A stretch of DNA of 64,000 nt from Achromobacter xylosoxidans. GTDB taxonomy: Bacteria > Pseudomonadota > Gammaproteobacteria > Burkholderiales > Burkholderiaceae_B. Under the pieces are notes generated by a model, which made no database searches, was not told the origin of the DNA, and saw only the letters and a list, made by a program, of their open reading frames with translations. Both the position numbers and the translations under genes were made by a program. This document shows, piece by piece, positions 19,357-26,657 of the stretch (positions are counted from its first letter, which is position 1; every line of letters starts with the position of its first letter). The stretch is taken from assembly GCF_002192695.1 (NCBI RefSeq), contig NZ_MTLG01000122.1, positions 1-64,000 on the forward strand, written 5' to 3'.

Positions 19357-20520
19357 ATGGATTTTCGTTTGAAGCTGCTCGCAGGAACCCTTGCATTTGC
19401 CGCAACGGCCGCGGCCCACGCCGCCGACCCCATCAAGATCGGCGTAGCCGGCCCCTACACCGGTGGCTCGTCCTCCATGGGCGTCAGCATGCGCGATGGC
19501 GTGCGCCTGGCCATTGAAGAAATCAACAAGAACGGCGGCGTCATGGGACGCCAATTGATCGCCGTCGAACGCGACGACGAAGCCAAGAACGAGCGCGGCG
19601 TGCAGATCGCGCAAGAGCTGATCAACAAGGAACAGGTGGCGGCCACCGTCGGCTACATCAATACCGGCGTGGCGTTGGCCTCGCAGCGCTTCTACCAGGA
19701 CGCCAAGATCCCCGTGTTCAACAACGTCGCCACGGGCAGCGTGATCACGCACCAGTTCAAGGCGCCGGAATACCCGAACAACTACGTGTTCCGCAACGCG
19801 GCGCATGACAGCATCCAGGCCCCGATGATCGTGGAAGAAGCGGTGACCCGCCGCGGCTTCAAGAAGGTCGCGATCCTGGCCGACTCCACCAACTACGGCC
19901 AGCTCGGCCGCGAGGATCTGGAAAAGGCCCTGGACGCCAAGGGCATCAAGCCCGTGGCCGTGGAGAAGTTCAACATCAAGGACGTCGACATGACGGCCCA
20001 GCTGCTGAAGGCCAAGGCCGCCGGCGCCGAAGCCGTGCTGACCTACGGCATCGGCCCCGAACTGGCCCAGGTCGCCAACGGCATGACCAAGCTGGGCTGG
20101 AAGGTGCCGATCATCGGCAGCTGGACGCTGTCCATGGCCAACTACATCGACAACTCCGGCACCAACGGCGAAGGCGCGCGCATGCCGCAGACCTTCATCC
20201 AGGACCCGGACACGCCCAAGCGCAAGGCCTTCATCGACGCCTACCTGGCCAAGTTCAAGCCCAAGAACAACCGCATCGACTCGCCGGTGTCGGCCGCCCA
20301 GGGCTATGACTCGATCTATCTGCTGGCCGCGGCCTTCAAGCAGGCCAACTCCACCGACGGCCCGAAGGTCCGCGAGGCCCTCGAAAACCTGCAGACGCCC
20401 GTCGAGGGCGTGGTCATGACCTACAACAAGCCCTTCAGCGCAGACAACCACGACGCGATCACCGTCAAGGAAGTGGTCATCGGCGAGGTCAAGGGCGGCC
20501 GCGTGGTCAAGGCCAACTAA
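19357..20520 (+). CDS. Branched-chain amino-acid type ABC transporter, substrate-binding protein
   Basis: Periplasmic binding protein of the LivJ/LivK family, 387 residues with a signal peptide (1-22, cleavage after AAAHA). The first lobe opens with IKIGVAGPYTGGSSSMG and the ligand-contact region GVQIAQELINKEQVAATVGYI follows. First gene of an operon with livH, a livM-livG fusion and livF. The ligand is not deducible; the family takes branched-chain and other amino acids, amides and aromatic acids. Two strong hairpins separate it from the permease, which should keep its mRNA more abundant. Confidence 0.93.
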   Translation: MDFRLKLLAGTLAFAATAAAHAADPIKIGVAGPYTGGSSSMGVSMRDGVRLAIEEINKNGGVMGRQLIAVERDDEAKNERGVQIAQELINKEQVAATVGYINTGVALASQRFYQDAKIPVFNNVATGSVITHQFKAPEYPNNYVFRNAAHDSIQAPMIVEEAVTRRGFKKVAILADSTNYGQLGREDLEKALDAKGIKPVAVEKFNIKDVDMTAQLLKAKAAGAEAVLTYGIGPELAQVANGMTKLGWKVPIIGSWTLSMANYIDNSGTNGEGARMPQTFIQDPDTPKRKAFIDAYLAKFKPKNNRIDSPVSAAQGYDSIYLLAAAFKQANSTDGPKVREALENLQTPVEGVVMTYNKPFSADNHDAITVKEVVIGEVKGGRVVKAN

Positions 20521-20538
20521 GGTCCCGCAGCGCATCCC

Positions 20539-20588
20539 GGCGGCGGCTGCCCGGCCGCCGCCAGTCGCGCCCTGCCTCCCAGGGCGCG
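20539..20588 (+). other. Paired stem-loops between binding protein and permease genes
   Basis: Two perfect 9-bp hairpins in a row: GGCGGCGGC (20539-20547) with GCCGCCGCC (20554-20562), and CGCGCCCTG (20566-20574) with CAGGGCGCG (20580-20588). Neither is followed by a T-run. Such structures commonly protect the upstream message or attenuate, giving more binding protein than permease. Confidence 0.65.
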
Positions 20589-20663
20589 GGCTTGCCGCCG
20601 CCTGAAAACCGCGTTCTGCCCAAGGGGGTTGGGACGGAACCACAGCGCTACACGACACACACC

Positions 20664-21536
20664 ATGATTCTTCTACAGCTCATCTATAGCGGTATCGCGC
20701 TGGGCATGATCTATGCCGTCATCGCGTTCGGATACCAGCTCACGTTCGCCACGTCGGGCACCCTGAACTTCGGCCAGGGCGAAGCCCTGATGCTGGGCGC
20801 GCTGGTCGGCCTGACGCTGGTCGGCCTGGGCGTGAACTACTGGGTGATGATACCCATCGTCTGCATCTTCGGATTCGCGCAAGGCGCGCTGGTCGAGCGC
20901 GTGGGCGTCAGGCCCGCCATCAAGACCCGCTCGGAGTTCGGCTGGATCATGGCCACCATCGCGCTGGGCATCATCTTCAAGAACGTCGCCGAAAACATCT
21001 GGGGCCGCGACGACCTGCGCTTCCCCTCGCCGCTGCCGGAAGCACCCATCCAGGTGCTGGGCGCCAACGTGCTGCCCATGGAGCTGCTGGTGGTGTTCGG
21101 CGCCCTGGCGATGATGCTGCTGGTGGAAATCTTCAACCGCAAGTCCATCTACGGCAAGGCCTTCGTCGCGACTTCCAACGACCGCGACGCCGCCGGCCTG
21201 ATGGGCATCAACACGGGCATGGTGATCACGTTTTCCTACGCGCTGTCCTCGCTGACGGCGGCGTTCGCCGGCGTGCTGGTCGCGCCCCTGACCCTGACCG
21301 GCGCCACCATGGGCGCGGTGCTGGGCCTCAAGGCCTTCGCCGTCGCCATCATCGGCGGCCTGTCCAGCGGCATGGGCGTGGTGGTGGGCGGGCTGATCCT
21401 GGGGATCGCCGAAACGACCACCGGTTTCTATCTTTCGACGGGGTACAAAGACGTGCCGGGATTGGTGTTGCTGCTGCTCGTACTGACCTTCAAGCCCGCC
21501 GGCCTGTTCGGCAAGACCGCGATCAAGAAGGTGTAA
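20664..21536 (+). CDS. livH: Branched-chain type ABC transporter permease (LivH family)
   Basis: Inner-membrane permease of 290 residues. ATG 20664 gives MILLQLIYSGIALGMIYAV, the classic LivH start; the longer frame to 20592 lies in the hairpin region. The protein is a run of hydrophobic helices, with the EAA-like coupling segment around SNDRDAAGLMGINTG (about 170-184). It pairs with the permease half of the next gene, whose ATG lies three bases after this stop. Confidence 0.94.
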   Translation: MILLQLIYSGIALGMIYAVIAFGYQLTFATSGTLNFGQGEALMLGALVGLTLVGLGVNYWVMIPIVCIFGFAQGALVERVGVRPAIKTRSEFGWIMATIALGIIFKNVAENIWGRDDLRFPSPLPEAPIQVLGANVLPMELLVVFGALAMMLLVEIFNRKSIYGKAFVATSNDRDAAGLMGINTGMVITFSYALSSLTAAFAGVLVAPLTLTGATMGAVLGLKAFAVAIIGGLSSGMGVVVGGLILGIAETTTGFYLSTGYKDVPGLVLLLLVLTFKPAGLFGKTAIKKV

Positions 21537-21539
21537 GCG

Positions 21540-23462
21540 ATGAAACCCTTGCACCTTTTGCTATCCATCGTGGCCGTGGCCTGCCTGGCCGCCGTGCCGC
21601 TGGGCGTGACCAACACGTACTACCTGCACCTCATCGAAACCATCATGATCTATTCGATCCTGCTGTTCGGGCTCGATATCGTGGTGGGCTATACCGGCCA
21701 GGTGTCGCTGGGCCATGCCGGCCTGTTCGGCATCGGCTCGTATGTCGCGGGCGTGCTGTTCTTCCACCTGCAGATGCCCATCTGGGTGATCCTGCCCGCC
21801 GCCATCCTGATCGCGGCGGCCTTCGGCGCGGTGCTGGCGCTGCCGGCGCTGCGGGTCACGGGGCCATACCTGGCCATGGTGACGCTGGCGTTTGGCACCA
21901 TCATCCAGATCCTGATCAACGAGATGACCTTCATGACCGAAGGCCCTCTGGGCATCAAGATCTCCAAGCCGGCCATCGCCGGGCACGTGCTGACCAAGAG
22001 CGAGTACTTCTGGCTGGTCGCCGCGTTGCTGGTGCTGTCGCTGATCGTGGTGCACCGCATCCTCAAGTCGCACCTGGGCCGCTCGTTCGAGGCCCTGCGC
22101 GACAGCCCCATCGCGTCCGACTGCATGGGCGTGTCGGTCTACCGGCACAAGGTGTTCGCCTTCGTCATCAGCGCCGGCTTCGCCGGCCTGGCCGGCGCGC
22201 TGTACTCGTATTCCGAACAGTACATCTCGCCCAATACCTACAACTTCGAACTGACCATCCTGTTCCTGCTGGCCATCATCATGGGCGGGCGCAAGAGCCG
22301 CACGGGCGCGCTGCTGGGCGCTTCCATCATCGTGCTGCTGCCCAAGATGCTGGACGACATCTCGACCTTCAGGCTGATCGCGCTGGGCGTGGCGGTCCTG
22401 GTGACCGTGGGCAGCGCCATCGCGATCTCCAAGGGCCGCACCGAACCGCGCCGCGTCGTGGTGCCGGTCGTCGGCACCATCCTGCTGGCGGTGTTCTCGT
22501 ACTGGCTGGAAGCGGTCACCGACTGGCGCCTGACGATCTTCGGCGCCATGATCCTGTTCGTCGTGTACTACCTGCCCGACGGCATCGTGGGCTTCGTGCG
22601 CAACCTGTTCTTCTCCAACCGCCGCGCCGCGCTGTCGGTCAAGTCGGATCTGGTGAAGGCGCAGGAAGCGGTACCCGATGCGGCCAAGGGCAAGGGCGAC
22701 ACGCTGCTGGCGGCCAAGGGCGTGCTGATGCAGTTCGGCGGCCTGAAGGCGCTGAACCAGGTCGACCTGACCGTCAAGCGCGGCACCATCCATGGCCTGA
22801 TCGGCCCCAACGGCTCCGGCAAGAGCACCATGATGAACGTGCTTACCGGCATCTACGTGCCGACCGCCGGCGCGGTGGAGTTCTCGGGCAAGTCGCTGGT
22901 CGGCATGACCCCGGCCGACATCGCCGAGACCGGCATCGCCCGCACCTTCCAGAACGTGCAGCTGTTCGGCGAAATGACGGCGCTGGAGAACGTGCTGGTC
23001 GGCCTGCACCACACCTTCACCACGGGCCTGGCCGGCATCGCGCTGCGCACGTCCAAATGGAAAGGCGAGGAACAGGGCGCCCGCGCCCGCGCCATGGCGC
23101 TGCTGGAATTCGTGGGCCTGGAATCCCTGGCCAGCGAGGAAGCGCGCAACCTGCCCTACGGCAAGCAGCGCCTCCTGGAAATCGCCCGCGCCCTGGCGCT
23201 GGATCCGCAACTGCTGCTGCTGGACGAGCCTGCGGCCGGCCTGACCGCGCCCGACATCGTCGAGCTGCTGGCCATCATCCGCAAGGTGCGCGACCACGGC
23301 ATCACGCTGATCCTCATCGAACACCACATGGATGTGGTGATGGGAGTGTGCGACACCGTGTCGGTGCTGGACTTCGGCCAGAAGATCGCCGAGGGCCTGC
23401 CCAACGAAGTGCAAAGCAACGCCAAGGTCATCGAGGCGTATCTGGGCGGCGCGCCCGCCTGA
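21540..23462 (+). CDS. Fused ABC permease-ATPase (LivM-LivG fusion)
   Basis: One 640-residue polypeptide joins a LivM-type permease to a LivG-type ATPase. Residues 1-360 are membrane helices with the LivM hallmark GYTGQVSLGHAGLFGIGSY (50-68) and the coupling region RDSPIASDCMGVSV. A charged linker (361-388, rich in K, A and D) leads to the ATPase: Walker A GPNGSGKST (422-430), Q-loop FQNVQLFGE, signature LPYGKQR (538-544) and Walker B LLLLDEP (558-564), then the switch histidine in LIEHHMD. The reading frame is open throughout, so the fusion is genuine rather than a missed stop. The second Liv system in this window keeps the two as separate genes. Confidence 0.95.
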   Translation: MKPLHLLLSIVAVACLAAVPLGVTNTYYLHLIETIMIYSILLFGLDIVVGYTGQVSLGHAGLFGIGSYVAGVLFFHLQMPIWVILPAAILIAAAFGAVLALPALRVTGPYLAMVTLAFGTIIQILINEMTFMTEGPLGIKISKPAIAGHVLTKSEYFWLVAALLVLSLIVVHRILKSHLGRSFEALRDSPIASDCMGVSVYRHKVFAFVISAGFAGLAGALYSYSEQYISPNTYNFELTILFLLAIIMGGRKSRTGALLGASIIVLLPKMLDDISTFRLIALGVAVLVTVGSAIAISKGRTEPRRVVVPVVGTILLAVFSYWLEAVTDWRLTIFGAMILFVVYYLPDGIVGFVRNLFFSNRRAALSVKSDLVKAQEAVPDAAKGKGDTLLAAKGVLMQFGGLKALNQVDLTVKRGTIHGLIGPNGSGKSTMMNVLTGIYVPTAGAVEFSGKSLVGMTPADIAETGIARTFQNVQLFGEMTALENVLVGLHHTFTTGLAGIALRTSKWKGEEQGARARAMALLEFVGLESLASEEARNLPYGKQRLLEIARALALDPQLLLLDEPAAGLTAPDIVELLAIIRKVRDHGITLILIEHHMDVVMGVCDTVSVLDFGQKIAEGLPNEVQSNAKVIEAYLGGAPA

Positions 23463-23480
23463 CGCCAAGGGGACAACAAG

Positions 23481-24203
23481 ATGCTATCGATCAAGAATCT
23501 GGAAGCGGGCTACGGCAAGGTGAAGGTGCTGCACGGCATCAGCATGGAAGTGCCGAAGGCCAAGGTGGTGACGCTGATCGGCTCCAACGGCGCCGGCAAG
23601 ACCACCACGATGCGGGCGCTGTCCGGCATGATCCGCCCCACCGCGGGCGAGGTCACGCTGAGCGGCAAGCGCATCGACGGCCTGGAGTCCCACCGCATCG
23701 CGCGGCTGGGCCTGGCGCATTCGCCCGAGGGCCGGCGGGTGTTTCCGACGCTGTCGGTCACCGACAATCTGCTATTGGGCGCTTTCCCGCGCCTGACCGG
23801 CAGCCGCCCGAAGGGTGACGTGCAGTCCGACCTGGGCCGAGCCATGGATCTGTTTCCGCGCCTGAAGGAACGGCGCGATCAGCTGGCCGGGACCTTGTCG
23901 GGCGGCGAACAGCAGATGCTGGCCATGGCGCGAGCGGTGATGCTGAATCCGGAACTGGTGCTGCTGGACGAGCCTTCAATGGGATTGGCGCCGATCCTGG
24001 TGGAAGAGGTGTTCCGGATCATCGCGCGGCTCAAGGATGAAGGGGTGACGATGCTGCTGGTGGAGCAGTTTGCTGCTGCTGCATTGAATGTGGCGGATTA
24101 TGGGTATGTGTTGGAGAACGGGCGGATTTCCGTGCATGGGAGCGCGGATAAGTTGAAGCATGATCCGGCTGTTGTTGCGGCTTATTTGGGTGGGTCGCAT
24201 TAG
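23481..24203 (+). CDS. livF: Branched-chain type ABC transporter ATPase (LivF family)
   Basis: ATP-binding subunit of 240 residues with Walker A GSNGAGKTT (about 34-42), the LivF-specific PEGRRVFPTLSV, signature LSGGEQQ and Walker B LVLLDEPSMGLAP. Last gene of the first transporter operon; starts 18 bases after the fusion gene with AAGGGGA upstream. The final ~55 codons (from about 24040) use many T- and G-ending codons (GAT, TAT, TTG, GGG) in place of the C-ending codons seen everywhere else, though the protein is normal to the end. Confidence 0.95.
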   Translation: MLSIKNLEAGYGKVKVLHGISMEVPKAKVVTLIGSNGAGKTTTMRALSGMIRPTAGEVTLSGKRIDGLESHRIARLGLAHSPEGRRVFPTLSVTDNLLLGAFPRLTGSRPKGDVQSDLGRAMDLFPRLKERRDQLAGTLSGGEQQMLAMARAVMLNPELVLLDEPSMGLAPILVEEVFRIIARLKDEGVTMLLVEQFAAAALNVADYGYVLENGRISVHGSADKLKHDPAVVAAYLGGSH

Positions 24204-24684
24204 GGATGTGCTGCGCGGCAGGCTGCACTGTCTGAATCTTCACGGGCACTGGGGCGAGTGGCGTGCTTGGCGTTTTTTTCCGCATCGGGGTGTGGTGGCG
24301 TGTCTTGCGGGGCCCGCCCCAGGCCGGCCGCGCGGGCGGCCTCTTGGGGCTTACGCGGTGTCTTGCGTCGCGTGATGGCGCTGCGCGCAGTGGCTGCGGC
24401 ATCACGTCTGTTCACCATCTACGTTTCAACTCCGGCGCCGGATGGGCGGCGCGCGCGAGACGCACTGCATGCGCACGCCACTGCACATCGCGCGCGCCGC
24501 CCATCACCGCCCCTTCCTCTGGACGGGGATGCATCAGAACGCAGCTATCTGCATTCGCGCCAGCGACTACTATCGAAATTAAAAGAATTGCGTATGTACT
24601 TTACGGCCGCCCGCGCGGCCGTAAAGTACGGGCGGCCTACGAACAAGACCGCCCGCCAATAGAACATCAACAAACCATCAACGA
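24204..24684. other. Gene-free region with two long perfect stem-loops
   Basis: These 481 bases between the convergent livF and ohr genes contain no convincing ORF. Two large inverted repeats stand out: an 18-bp perfect stem 24441-24458/24488-24505 (arm GATGGGCGGCGCGCGCGA) with a 29-base loop that itself contains TGCATGCGCA, and a 15-bp perfect stem 24596-24610/24615-24629 (arm GTACTTTACGGCCGC) with a CCGC loop. On the minus strand the second is followed by a T-rich run and is a candidate terminator for ohr. The first is unexplained; an RNA or a remnant of a mobile element are possible. Confidence 0.6.
24596..24629 (-). terminator. Possible terminator downstream of ohr
   Basis: A 15-bp perfect stem with a 4-base loop lies 55 bases past the ohr stop, and read on the minus strand is followed by a T-rich stretch (TTCTTTTAATTT after a short gap). 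It could also stop readthrough from livF. Confidence 0.5.
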
Positions 24685-25110
24685 TCAAACAATCGTCAAC
24701 GTCACATCAATATTGCCCCGCGTAGCATTCGAATAAGGGCAAACGATATGCGCCGCAGCGACCAGCTTCTCGGCCTCGGCCCGCTCCATCCCCGGCAATG
24801 AAATCTTCAATTCGACTTCGATCCCGAACCCCGTAGGAATAGGACCGATGCCAACAGCGCCGTCGATCGTCGCGTTCGACGGCATGGCGATCTTGTCGCG
24901 GCCGGCGACGAATTTCATGGCGCCCATGAAGCATGCCGAGTAGCCCACGGCGAACAGCTGTTCCGGATTGGTGCCGGCCGCGCCCGCGCCGCCCAGTTCC
25001 TTCGGCGTGGTCAGCTGGACGTTCAGGTTGCCGTCGTCCGTGGCGCCCGTGCCTTCACGGCCGCCGGTGACGTGCGCATGGGCGCGGTACAGCACTTTTT
25101 CGATAGACAT
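24685..25110 (-). CDS. ohr: Organic hydroperoxide resistance protein Ohr
   Basis: Cytoplasmic thiol peroxidase that reduces organic (lipid) hydroperoxides using a dihydrolipoyl reductant. The 141-residue protein has the two redox cysteines, C60 in [11 protein letters not shown] and C124 in HIVCPYSN, and the assisting R18 (VTGGREG) and E50 (TNPEQLFA). It lies downstream of ohrR on the same strand, with two OhrR-type palindromes in the 149-bp gap, the expected arrangement for peroxide-inducible expression. Confidence 0.97.
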   Translation of the reverse strand: MSIEKVLYRAHAHVTGGREGTGATDDGNLNVQLTTPKELGGAGAAGTNPEQLFAVGYSACFMGAMKFVAGRDKIAMPSNATIDGAVGIGPIPTGFGIEVELKISLPGMERAEAEKLVAAAHIVCPYSNATRGNIDVTLTIV

Positions 25111-25180
25111 GATGCGTTTCCTTGTAGGGAAGTGGAGGTTGGACTGCCAGGCCTGGCGGGAACATCCCGCCGCGACCCTT

Positions 25181-25219
25181 ACTATTTAAATAGTGCAATA
25201 TTAAATAGCGCACTATTTA
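25181..25219. promoter_or_regulatory. OhrR operators in the ohr promoter
   Basis: Two palindromes lie side by side: ACTATTTAAATAGT (25181-25194, perfect) and TAAATAG-CGCA-CTATTTA (25202-25219). The second is almost the same as the element before ohrR (25732-25747). Spacing of the centres is about two helical turns, fitting cooperative binding of OhrR dimers. Confidence 0.8.
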
Positions 25220-25259
25220 TTTAACCTAACAGTAGCGGGCCTTGCCCGCCGCTTCAACT

Positions 25260-25721
25260 TCAAAGACTTGCGCTCAGCTTCTCCCGCAGCGCGTGCAGCG
25301 TTTTCATCATACCTTGCGCCTCTTCCAGCGAACACTGCGCGGCGCCCGCGATCGAATGCGGCACGGCTTCGGCCTGCGCGCGCAGTTCGCGGCCCTGGCG
25401 GGTCAGGCCGACGATCACCTGGCGCTCGTCTTCCACGGCGCGCTTGCGCGTCACCAGGCCCGCCGCTTCCAACCGCTTTAGCAGCGGCGTCAGCGTGGCG
25501 GAATCCAGGAACAGGCGCTCGCCGATATCCGTCACCGTAATCTCGTCGCCCTCCCACAGCACCAGCATCACCAGGTACTGCGGATAGGTCAGGTCCAGCC
25601 CGCGCAGCAGCTTGCGATACACCTTGTTCATCGCCAGCGAAGTCGAGTACAGGGCGAAACACAGCTGGCTGTCCAGCAGCAGCGGATTGAATGCGGCCTT
25701 GGCTTTGGATCTGGATTTCAT
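25260..25721 (-). CDS. ohrR: OhrR, MarR-family organic peroxide sensor
   Basis: Dimeric repressor that leaves DNA when a reactive cysteine is oxidised by organic hydroperoxide. The 153-residue protein has the sensing C21 in [13 protein letters not shown] and a second cysteine C130 (AAQCSLEE), so it belongs to the two-cysteine (Xanthomonas-like) class that forms an intersubunit disulfide. The winged HTH spans about 60-100 ([24 protein letters not shown]). It lies upstream of ohr on the same strand and has its own copy of the operator, so it is probably autoregulated. Confidence 0.95.
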   Translation of the reverse strand: MKSRSKAKAAFNPLLLDSQLCFALYSTSLAMNKVYRKLLRGLDLTYPQYLVMLVLWEGDEITVTDIGERLFLDSATLTPLLKRLEAAGLVTRKRAVEDERQVIVGLTRQGRELRAQAEAVPHSIAGAAQCSLEEAQGMMKTLHALREKLSASL

Positions 25722-25729
25722 TGTGCGAT

Positions 25730-25749
25730 ATTAAATAGCGCACTATTCA
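25730..25749. promoter_or_regulatory. OhrR operator in the ohrR promoter
   Basis: AAATAG-CGCA-CTATT (25733-25747) ten to twenty-five bases upstream of ohrR repeats the ohr operator nearly base for base, including flanking TATT on the left side. This is the sequence basis for autoregulation. Confidence 0.75.
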
Positions 25750-25783
25750 TCGTCAAGCACTTTTTTCTTCAGGCCGCCGGCGC

Positions 25784-26488
25784 TCAGGCCGGTTCGCCCT
25801 CGGCCGTGGCGCGGTCCGCTCCGTAATGTTTCAGGCCGTCCAGGTCCAGCACCCGGACCGCGCCGTACTCGACATTGAGCAGGCCGGCCTCTTCCAGCTT
25901 GCGCAGCGCCTGATTGGCGCGCTGCCGCGACACCCGGGCCAGATAGCCTACCTCTTCCTGCGTAATCGCCAGGCGCATGCCCATGCCGGGATACAGCAAA
26001 GGGTTGAAGAGCTCGGCCAGGCAGCGGGCCACGCGCGCATCCGGATCCAGCAGGCGGTCATACTCCGCCTTGCCGATGAACTGCGCCACGCGCTCGTTCA
26101 ATTGGTGGAGCAGATAGCGGTTGAACGGAATGCTGTTGTCCAGCAGCCAGTCGAACGTGGCGGCCGGCAGGCGCGCCACCACCGAATCCCGCAGCGCAAC
26201 GATGTCGTACTTGCGGATTTCGCGCTTGAGCAGCGAGCCCTCGCCGATCCAGCCGCCGGCCGGCACACCCGTCAGCGACGCCACCTTGCCTTCGGCGTTG
26301 CCCACCGACACCTTGACCAGCCCCGCCAGCACCCCTATCCAAGCCTGTGCGAGTTCACCTTTGCGCTCTATGATCGAGCCGGCAACCACCTGCTGCACGG
26401 TCAGGTCCCGCTCGACGCGTTCTTGCTGATCGCGGCTGAGCACGCGGAACCAGGCGGCGGCGAGTTGCAGGGAGTCGGCTAGCTGCAT
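25784..26488 (-). CDS. Crp/Fnr-family transcriptional regulator
   Basis: Regulator of 234 residues with an N-terminal cyclic-nucleotide-binding-type beta barrel (about 30-120, VVAGSIIERKGE and PAGGWIGEGSLL) and a C-terminal winged HTH (RLAITQEEVGYLARVSRQRANQALRKLEEAG, about 172-202). It lacks the N-terminal cysteine cluster of Fnr. It is divergent from the acyl-CoA ligase/transporter operon across a 169-bp gap holding a TGTC-N8-GACA dyad, so it probably controls that operon. The ligand may be a product of the ligase; this is inference. Confidence 0.88.
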   Translation of the reverse strand: MQLADSLQLAAAWFRVLSRDQQERVERDLTVQQVVAGSIIERKGELAQAWIGVLAGLVKVSVGNAEGKVASLTGVPAGGWIGEGSLLKREIRKYDIVALRDSVVARLPAATFDWLLDNSIPFNRYLLHQLNERVAQFIGKAEYDRLLDPDARVARCLAELFNPLLYPGMGMRLAITQEEVGYLARVSRQRANQALRKLEEAGLLNVEYGAVRVLDLDGLKHYGADRATAEGEPA

Positions 26489-26514
26489 CGGGAATACCCT
26501 AAAAGTTCCTTGAA

Positions 26515-26547
26515 TGTCGCGATGGTGACAGTTGGTAGCAACCCAAC
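26515..26547. promoter_or_regulatory. Candidate Crp-family operator between regulator and ligase operon
   Basis: TGTC-GCGATGGT-GACA (26515-26530) is a 4-bp dyad with the half-site spacing of Crp-type sites. A second dyad GTTGG-TAGCAAC-CCAAC (26531-26547) adjoins it. Located 27 bases before the regulator start and 128 before the ligase start. Confidence 0.4.
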
Positions 26548-26657
26548 CTTATACCTTAACTCCTGCCGTAAATCTAAAACCAACTGGTCAAGCGCTTCAT
26601 CGCCACCGCCGCTCTTGCGGACTCCTGGCCCGATGCGTCCAAACCGGAGGAGACATC

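Noticed and set aside
21561-23468. A 635-codon minus-strand frame opposite the LivM-LivG fusion
   Set aside because: Composition heavy in Asp, His, Gln and Gly and exactly coextensive with the real gene, so a shadow.
26532-26657. Upstream start for the acyl-CoA ligase giving 700 residues
   Set aside because: The extra residues have no family likeness and cover the presumed operator; GTG 26658 has GGAGGAG five bases upstream.
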